Position numbers and translations under genes: made by a program | Notes under the pieces: model-generated | The model's input: only the letters and a program-made list of their open reading frames with translations | What the model was told of the DNA's origin: nothing | Database searches by the model: none | Assembly (NCBI RefSeq): GCF_024713945.1 | Contig: NC_134684.1 | Location: 3,665,001 to 3,729,000 of the forward strand | From: Dermatophagoides farinae | Lineage: Eukaryota; Arthropoda; Arachnida; Sarcoptiformes; Pyroglyphidae | DNA length: 64,000 nucleotides | Direction of reading: 5' to 3' | Shown here: piece by piece, positions 54,659 to 64,000 of the stretch | Numbering within the stretch: position 1 is the stretch's first letter | Layout of the letters: each line of letters starts with the position of its first letter

Positions 54659-57023
54659 TTAAATAGATTCAAAAGACTCAATGTTCAATCAAATTGGGGG
54701 AATGAATGAATGAATGAATTCAAGTGGTTTTTTGTTTTGTTTTGTTTGATTTTTTTTTCGCCATATGACGTGTGTAATGATCATCGATGAATTTTGAAAT
54801 GAACAAACAAAACAAAAATGTATATGTATGGCCAGTGAATTCAAACAAAACAAAACAAAACAAAAAAAAATTATAAGTAATAAAGGACCTTAAGGGCCAA
54901 TAATAATAATCATCATCATCGATGGAAGATAATTGGCGCCATTTTTTTTTTTTTTTTTTTGATTTGGTTTCAGCAACTATCGAGAAAAAAATTGCGTGGG
55001 AACAAAACAACATTGTTATATCCTCAACAGTAGTAGCAGTAGCAGTAATAGCAGCAGCCTGTTGATTTTTTCATTTTGGGTTGTTATTTTTTTTCATTTT
55101 GGATGATGATCATGAAAAGATTAATCATCATCATCATCATTGTCATAATAATAATCATCAGGTCTTTATTTATTTAAACATCGATTGAGAAATAAAATTT
55201 TTTTTTTGTTTTGTTTCTTATTGGCAGTTGCAATCAAAATGGAAATGAAAAATTATATTGATCAACAATTGGTTCGATTGTTTCACATGTGTGTGTGTGT
55301 GTGCATGTGTGTTTGACACTCGTATTGATTAATATGCAATCGAAGATGATCATGAAATTTTTTTTTTTATTTTTTATTTTGATCCAGAAAAATAAAAAAA
55401 AAATTCAGCACAAATGGAGCAATCGCTTTGATGATTTGATGATCGATTTTTTTTTGTTTTTTGTTTTGTTTTTTGTTCTGTTTCGTTTCTTGGTATTGAC
55501 CATCAATCTATCAACAATCGATTTGAACAACAACAAAAAAAAATCTGACCATGAATAATAATAATAAGATTCAATTCTTTTTCACTGCTATTTATATTGA
55601 ATCAGTTTCAATTTCAATTTAGTTTTTTTTTCTTTTATGTATGCATGTGATTGCTATTGTTATGATATCGATTTATTGTCATTGTCGATTGATTTTAATT
55701 TTGAAATTGATTTGGTTTTTTTTAAAAAATTTTATTTCAATTTTTTTAATCATGAATCAATGATGATGATGATGATTGATATTTATGAAATTTTTTTTTG
55801 TCTTCTTGCTGCTGATTACAAATGTGGCCATCGAAAACACTTGATGATTTGAAAATTGTAAAAATTCAAATTTAAATGTCCAGTATCTGGGCAAACAAAC
55901 AAACAAACAAACAAACAACAAGTGCAAGCAACAGGTTTTTTTTTGTTAATCGATTGATTTATATTTTCATTTTCATATATATAAAGCGAAAAAAAAACCG
56001 AATAAATCAGCATTAAGATCAATGAATGAATGAATGAATGAAAATATTGGCCAATTTTTTTTTTGATTCACCTGTAAGATTATCATTATTGTTGTTTTCA
56101 TTATTCAACCATCGAACATACACACACACACACACCAAATGGTTAAAATCCAATTTTTCTTCTCCCATTAATTGTACATTTCATCAAGATTATTATTATA
56201 TTATGATGATGATGATGATTATTACTGAGTAAAAAAAAGAGGTTATAATTAAACTAAATGATGATGAACAACCAACTAACTAACTACCTGTGTTTTTTTT
56301 TTTTTTTTGATGTTTGTTTGCGTCAATCATCGGTTCAATTCATCATTGTGGACATTTTATTTTATATTTATTTATTTATTATTCCAATGATGATTACGAA
56401 GATAATGTTTGATTAGCCATCAACGTTGTATATCTGGCGAATCAAAAAATGGTTACCATCTTGTTGTTCCCGATAAATTGATTTTTTTTTAATCATGATG
56501 ATAACACTAAAAATAGGACTTGACCATAATAATTAAAAAAGTTTCAATATCAACAACAACAACAACAACAACAACAATGGTCGTAGAATCATTAAAAAAA
56601 ATCAATTTATTGATGATCCAGATTTCAATCAATCAATCAATCAAAAAAAAAAAAAAAAAAATAAACAACAAACAAATGAAATAAATTACTAACAAAAAAA
56701 AATTAAATCAAACAGTAAAAAGTTTGAAATTATCCACATGATTTTTTTTCACTTTCCGGGTCTCTCACTCTCTCTCTCTCTCTCATCATGAACAACAACA
56801 ACAACAATTATGTAATCTCCAGCAATCTTTATATATCGAAACAAATACAATGGCCACCATTTGGCAATGATCATCGGAATATGGATCACTAAGCTTTTGT
56901 TGTGGTAATAATAATAATTTTTTTTTTAATGAAAGAGAGAAAACAAAAAAAAATCAATTAACTTGTGTGGTCAATTTTTATTTTTTATTTTTTTTAATTA
57001 TGTATCTAATATTGCAATCTGCT

Positions 57024-57029
57024 ACTTAC
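57024..57029 (-). promoter_or_regulatory. Candidate 5' splice site of a KLF leader exon
   Basis: On the minus strand the sequence reads CAGCA|GTAAGT, a strong match to the consensus donor, 2.45 kb upstream of the KLF 3' splice site. The assignment rests on splice-site quality and orientation only. Confidence 0.25.
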
Positions 57030-57237
57030 TGCTGTGATTGATAGATCTCTTGATGATGATGATGATGATGATGATCAATAATAATGCTATATAGCAAACA
57101 TGAAACAATGAATATTGCTGAGAAAAAAAAAGTAATGGACAAAAAAAAAAAAAAAAAAATATTTGTGGCCAGAATACTAAAAAAGATTTCTTTCTCAAAA
57201 ATACTATTCAATTGATTAATTGGCTATGATTTTGGCC

Positions 57238-57296
57238 ATTGTTGTTGTTGTTGTTGTTGTTGCGGTTGTTGTTGTTGTTGTTGTGGTTGTTGTTGT
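57238..57296. repeat. (GTT)n repeat
   Basis: About 59 nt of GTT units with two single-base interruptions (GCG and TGG steps), followed directly by (TG)n. Confidence 0.8.
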
Positions 57297-57908
57297 ATGT
57301 GTGTGTGTGTGACCAAACAATGAAAAGTGATGAAAATATTCGAATGAATGGCCACAGTTGTGCTTTCACCACTAGATTTTGTTTCAATTTCAATCACCAA
57401 TCATAACTAGATCGATGAATTGTATACAAAATTGGTTGGAGATCGATTTCAAGTTTTTTTTTTGTTTTTAAATTTAACTTTTATTTCGAAAAACAAGAAA
57501 AAAAAATTTCATTACCATACTACTAATAACATGAATGCAATATTATTAGTTTTTTTTTGTTTTGTTTTTCATTTACAATTTTTTTTTTCAAATATTTCAC
57601 AATATCGATCTTGAATTGGGAGCCGCCAATATTCATTTTCATTTTCATTTTTATGATCACATCGTTGGCCATTATTTTTTTTCTCCTTCAACCAATCCTT
57701 AATCGAGGTTTGATTAACTGGAATTTTTTTTTTTTTTTTTTGATCTGATCTGATTTAATTGAAGTTCAATTATAACCAGCCAGATGGACAATAATAATAA
57801 TAATAATAATAATAATCCGTTTATGATAATTAATCCAAATCAAGAAAAATGATTTTTTTCCACCGTACAAAAAAAAATAAAAAAATATCGAGATGATATC
57901 TGGGATGG

Positions 57909-57939
<31 letters not shown>

Positions 57940-60900
57940 GTTAGTTTAGTTTTTTTTTGACGCCTTGATTATATATCCAATCACAATAGATTAACTTGAT
58001 CGATTCATTTTTTGTCAATTTTTCTTTTGGTTGAAACATCATCACATTTTGATTTGAGGCGAAAAAATGAAATTCTTCATCAATAAAAACATTAATTGAT
58101 TTGGACACATGTATCCAATATTTTTCCACGGAATCAATTTGTAGTTGCACTGATGAATTGTATCAATTCATAAACGATAATGATGATGATGATGATGATG
58201 ATAATGATTACTGACAATTGCTGATTTTTTTTTTTGACTGGTTCAAATAATTATTAGAATAAATGAATGAATTTATATATTAGCAAGGTGAATCGAACGA
58301 TTAATTTGTATCAATGTTTATTGGCTATTTGTGTTTAAAAAAAAGGTGTCAAAAGATATTTGTCGATTCTTATCATCATCATCATCATGTTGTCAAATGA
58401 TCATGATGTACATAAATGATGATTATCCATTTTACGTTGCGCCATAATGAATAAAAATAAATGAATGAATGGCCAGCTCGAAGCTGCTGAGCCACACAAC
58501 ATAGAAGTATTTTTGATTGGTCAAAAAAAAATTGTTAATTTTTTTCCATTTTTTTTTGTGTGAAAATATATTACACATATATTTGGGTTAGTTATAATTT
58601 ATCGATCCGAATAATGATTATTATCTTGAAATTAGATCAATTAGATTACGACGACGACAGCAGCAAAGACTAATGAATAAAATGAAATCAATGGCCACTA
58701 CTACTACTACTAATGGCCATAATGAATCAATATGTTTTTTTCAAAATCAAATTGATCGCTAGATGTTTTTTTCGATATTTATCGATGATGATGATGATGA
58801 TGAATTTGTCTTTTTTTTCTGAAATTCAATAAGTTGAACACAAGAAACGAGAGAAATGAGAATATTGAATGGAGAGACAAAAAAAAGAAAAATGAAATCC
58901 AAATCAATCAATCGATTGCGATCAATATCAGATTAATGAAATTTCAAATTGGTTTGCAAAATGATTGAATGACAAAAAAAAATGTATCTGTGTTTTTTTT
59001 TCGTTCATTCAATTTCGAATCATCATCATCTAGATTACTGTGTGTGTGTGTACAAATTGTTTTCATTTCATTGGAGCAACAAAAAAAAAATGAAATCAAA
59101 ATCAAAAAAATCAAAAAAAAAGCAAAATATTCGATTTGCTTGACCAACAGCTTCACTGATGATGATGATAGCTTGGCATTTTTTTTTTATTTTTCCTGAA
59201 TCATCAAAAAAAAAAAAGATTTTTTGGCCAAGATAAAACCTTTGTCCGAAATGTTGGAAATTTTTTGCATTTTGGACCCTGATACATAATTCATTTTTTT
59301 TTTGTTGTTGAAAAATGGAGCTAAAAGATTTGTTTGAAAGAGACGAAGAAAAAAAATCAATGATTTTCATATATTTCAACGTTTATGCCAAAATTCATTA
59401 TATTCAAATATATGATCAAGATATGCATCAAAATTGTTTCTGTGTGTGTGTGTGTGTGTGTTTGATCGACTTGGACTTAATAGATGGATCGATTGATTCA
59501 TTGGAATAATTATAGCCATACAAGAGAAAAAAAAAGTTTTTTCTTCACTCAGGATTTTTTTTTTTTTATTTTCGTTTCGATCCACTGTTTTTTCATTTTA
59601 TTTACATTAAATTTCAATTAAATACCTGTTGCAGTGTGTGTGTGTGTGTATAAAAGTGGCCAAAACATATTCTTCTTCTTCTCATGTTTCAAGCACTTGT
59701 TGATCTAAAAAAAAAAATCTCTCTACCCAATTAAAATGAAAATCTGAACAAGAACAAAATGAAATGAAAAAAAAATGTTCTGCTCATAAATTCAATTTGA
59801 ATTGTAATTTGAAATGAAAAAAAAACGGTGTTGAGTTTCACTTTAGTTTGTTGTTGTTGTTGTTGTTTAAATCAATGAGCAGATTATTATACGAAAAAAA
59901 CTAACCCCTCACAACAACTAATGGAAGCCTGTCGGCTGATTGCTGCTAGATGGAATTTTTTTTTCCACACACACAAAAAAAACGCAGGCTTAAAACTCAT
60001 TGAAAAGTATATGATCGGATGATCGATTGAACAAAATTATTGAAAATTGATCAAATTTGCTCCATAATATATATATCCATTTCGATGATGATAATATTAT
60101 TATTGAATTGAAACTGCGAAAAAAAAACATATTTACAAAGAGGAAAAAAACGAAAAAAAGTGATTCCAGTTGAAGTTATAAACAAACATTTTATGGCGGG
60201 CTTGAAATTTAATATTTGCCTTTGAATAATAATGGCATCACATTATAATCATAATCATAATCATCGTCATCACCCGTAATCATTTTTCATTCAAATTTAA
60301 CCCGAATAATTTTTTTTCCGGTCAAACTTTGAATGATTCTTAATCCCGTTTGTACAAAGTAATTTTTGTTTTCAAATTTTAATAGTTTTCAGATTTTTCT
60401 TCTTCGTTGTTGTTGTTGTTGTTGTTGAAAAAAAACCAATTTCAATTTGGCTAATGATGGTGATTATCCGGATTAAAGATTCAATTCCAAAAACACCACT
60501 ACATTGTCGTATAGTCAGAATTCAATACAAGTCATGGGCTATAATTACAGTTAAATTCATCGTATAGTGTAATTCGGTTCGTATCGATTTTTTTCTGGGA
60601 GTTAGTAAATAGAGAAAAGCATCTCTTTTTTTTCTTATCATCCATTATCATTATTGATTCGAAACGATTTTGAATTTGAAATTTTTTTTTCTTTTTCTTC
60701 TTCTTTTTTTCGTTGTTGTTGTTGTTCTATTTTCCGAAAAAAAACTCATCATTATGGCCATTCATTTTCATGATTATTATGATTATTGATTTGATTGAAT
60801 TTTTAAGAAAAAAAAATGACCACCACCACCGGCTAATTAAATTATAACAATGGACTTCAATGAATTTTTTTTGTGTGTGTGTGTTGTGTATATGCATATG

Positions 60901-63900
60901 GTAGCCTTGGAATTTTATTTTTTTTCCTCGTAAAAAAAAGAATAAAATGAATGGTTTTATATTGTGAAAATTGATTCTTTTCGTTCTGTTTTTTTTTTTA
61001 ATTTTTGCAATTTCATTGCCATTTTGATTCAATTGATTAATGGCTGTAGATGTACTTTGACCAATCCATATATATGTGGACAATTGAAAAATTATCCATC
61101 TGTAAAACCGTGAAACCATGTTTTGATGTGATATTGGTGACCAAAAAAAAAATTTTGTCAATTGAATAAGTATATATGTATATTTACTATCCACGTGTTC
61201 CATATGGTCATCATCATCATCATCATCACTAAGCAATTGGATTGGGTTTAACATAATTGATCATGATCATTTTAATGGTCAATTTTGATCCAGCCACTAT
61301 CATTATTTGTAATATCAAATTGATTAGTTGATATGGCCAAAACACATTATTATCATTTCTGGAACCCTATTATCTGTATGCAATTGTTGCGTGAAAGAAA
61401 ATGTTTTTATCATTTGAAAAAAAATGGGTGGCCACCTTTGGTTTTGGAAGCACAGAAAATAAGTATGAAATATTACACTTTGAGTTTGTGAATCAACTTC
61501 AAACTGTACCGCTACTTTATTTTCCATATATGCATTATTTGTATGTTCGACTATAACTTAATCATAGACATTATGATTATGATTTTGATTATGACAATAA
61601 TGAATACATAAATACAGACTAATTGGTTGTATTCCATTCATCATTTGAATCGATCAAATGTTTACCTTTTACTGTTTTGGCACACGAAAAATTTGATTCC
61701 TGCGTTTGTGGTTTTTTTCCCCTCATGATTTTCTGCTGTCACGAAACATATCGATAAATTGATGTGCATTAACAAGAAATTCTTAATTCCAAGACATACA
61801 CACACACACACAGAAGCTGATTTAATGTATTTGCATCGAGAACAATACAACCAAAAAAAAAACTGGTTGCGTGACTTGACCATTCATAAGAATTATTATG
61901 TCATAATCGTGTTTTTGGTCGCTCAATATCATATCAAATAACCATCAATCGATTTTGGTCATTTGATATCCATATATGATGAAATCAAAAATATTGAACA
62001 ACTATTGATCCAGATTTGAAAAAAAACAAAAGAAAAATTTTCATAAAATCAATTAAATATTGATCAAATCGGATTACAAAAAATTTTTTTTCCTGTTTGA
62101 TTCAAGGCTAAAATTTCGATCGATAAAAATTGATTTTTTTTTCTTTAAATTCAAAATTCATCGATCATTCCATGATGATGATGATGATACCACTTTTTTT
62201 CAAACTTGTTGATTAATTATTGCTGCTGTGCTAATCGATCAATCAATCAGATTTAATCAAATGAATCGGATCATCGAAAAGATTTTTTTTATTATCTTCA
62301 TTATTATTATTATACCAGCAGGCAAACAGACAGAAAAACAGACAGAAAAACATTCGTCTTTTTTCTCTTGTTGGGTGCATACAAAAACAAAACACACATG
62401 ATCTTTGTCCTTCGATGATGATGAAAATTGAAAATTGAAAAAAACCCAGATTAGCACGAAAAAAAAACAGAAAAGACAGCCATTTCTTCTTCGTGGAATG
62501 CAATTTTCTCATGCGAAAAAAATTTTCTCAACACTTTTCTTTTGATATTTGAAAATTATTGAACAAAGATCAACAACGAAAAAAAATAGTAGAAGAAAGA
62601 ATTCAGGATTACAGAATTAACCCCACAACAACAACAACAACTAAAAAAATCCTCTGCTCGTGTTTTGATTAGATTCAATTTGGATGAAATAAGAATAAAA
62701 AAAAACATTCCCATTGCATACACTGATCAAATTGAATTTTTTTTTCGATAATGACCATTCAAAGATGCATGTATAATGATTAAAAAAAAATGACCATTTA
62801 CCATTGGATAGCTGATGTGGCAAGTTGAAAAAAAAACCAGATCAGACTATGTGTAGTAGCGGTATATATTATATATATATTTAAGATCAATTTTTCAATG
62901 AGAAGAATGCAAACAAGCTACAAATCATTTGTAATCATTCATCATTCATCATCATCAAATGAATTCATGTATGTTCTCTAATAGTTTATCTTACAAAATC
63001 AAGATTTACCAGTTACCAGTGTATTATTATTATTATCCATTTGATGATTAAAATCATTAATTAGAATATATAAATATTAATCATTCATCAAAGTGACGAA
63101 ATGGCAACATTTTTTTTTTGTTTGTCCACAAAGAAATTCAGATGAAGAATTCAAATCCAAATTCAAACTTTTTTTTTGAAATTTAATCTTTATTTCTTTT
63201 TTTTTCTTTTATTTGATTAAAATAATCAGGTCATACAGGACATTTATACATACATACACAACATACATTGTGGTACAGTTTAATGTGATTCTTGACTCTT
63301 TTTTTTTTTTTGTTATTATTCGCGCTTGAACAATTTATGACACTTTGTATGTTGTGTATGTCTTAAGTATTACCATGACAATAATGAAGAAAAAAAAACA
63401 CAATCAAATTTAAATGACATGACATTGAATTTACAGTTTTGTTATCAAACCGATTAGATCTTTGTTATTATTAAATCCATATATAAATTCAAAAATACAA
63501 CAAGTAGAAATATATCATGCTGTGTGTGTGTGTGTGTTACAATAACAACAAAAAAAATCCACTACACAATAAACCTAAATCGTATTTTTTTTTTTTTTTT
63601 TTTTTTGATCACATCAACATAACAGTAGCGAATCTTTTTTTATCATTTTTTTCAATCAAACTATGGTTAAGTAGTGACCGTAGTAGTTTTATGATATTAA
63701 CACTGGACAACACAATTTTGATCAATTAATCTTTGTCATCGTCGTCGTTTTTTTCGAGAGAGAGAGAGACAAGTTAAGTCAATCAAAAAAGATTCTTTTA
63801 AATACACACACACACGTCACTTTTGTACGTGGATAATGATTATCAATCAAAGAAATAAAAAAAAAAATATCGATATGGTGACAAACGACAACAACGGTGA

Positions 63901-64000
63901 AGACGACGATGAAAATGATCATGATGGTAATCACCGTTAAGCCAAAAACGAAACATTTTTGTCCATTGAATTATGGTCATTTTGAAAACTTTGTTTGATT

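Noticed and set aside
55262-55282. GGTTCGATTG resembling a tRNA B box
   Set aside because: No acceptor stem, A box or anticodon arm can be drawn around it.
57941-58150. 69-codon minus-strand frame with fairly normal composition
   Set aside because: It could be an exon of the KLF gene, but it has no splice sites in a frame that joins the KLF exon, and it resembles no family.
60727-61254. 175-codon open frame on the minus strand
   Set aside because: It is made of runs of Phe, Lys, Ile, Asp and His from homopolymer and (CAT)n tracts, with no domain and no supporting splice or promoter context; long open frames of this kind arise by chance in A/T-run DNA.

Overview
This is nuclear DNA of a small-genome arthropod, most likely an astigmatid (house-dust) mite. 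The base composition is very AT-rich, (ATG/CAT)n, (TG/CA)n and homopolymer A/T tracts are everywhere, coding introns are almost all 54-93 nt with GT..AG ends, and the genes are conserved animal housekeeping genes packed on both strands. The mite assignment is an inference from style and composition. No viral, retroelement, DNA-transposon or CRISPR sequence was recognised.

Layout. The first 41 kb are gene-dense. In order: NDUFB7 (+), OXCT1/SCOT (+), DGKE (-), DHODH (-), METTL4 (+), a 4.5 kb leader/regulatory stretch, vigilin/HDLBP (+), WDR7 (-), an intron-containing tRNA-Glu (-), a 2.3 kb spacer, SND1/Tudor-SN (+), SMYD4 (+), a GT49-family glycosyltransferase (+), CHMP5 (-), TMEM242 (+), RANGAP1 (-), a secreted cysteine-rich orphan (-), a coiled-coil orphan (-) and a possible small membrane protein (+). 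From about 41.1 kb the window changes: 11.6 kb of low-complexity DNA without a credible gene, one large Kruppel-like factor exon (-, 52.7-54.6 kb), then 9.4 kb that is probably the 5' intron/leader territory of that gene.

The genes do not form an operon or one pathway. Several are mitochondrial (NDUFB7, SCOT, DHODH, probably TMEM242), several act on RNA (vigilin, SND1, METTL4), and others serve membrane traffic or lipid signalling (WDR7, CHMP5, DGKE) or nuclear transport (RANGAP1). DHODH/METTL4 and CHMP5/TMEM242 are head-to-head pairs with 300-475 bp between start codons. OXCT1/DGKE and TMEM242/RANGAP1 are tail-to-tail with only 74-100 bp between stop codons.

The most unusual signal is that three conserved genes (DGKE, METTL4, RANGAP1) are each intact except for one +1 frame change. 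In all three the change can be placed at a CTT codon followed by A, as in known yeast +1 frameshift sites. The same motif is read in frame elsewhere in the window, so programmed shifting and assembly indels both remain possible. Other points of note are a METTL4 whose catalytic DPPW reads DPAW, a 23-nt intron in tRNA-Glu(UUC), a 27-nt cassette-like microexon in WDR7, and a 9-nt first coding exon in DHODH.
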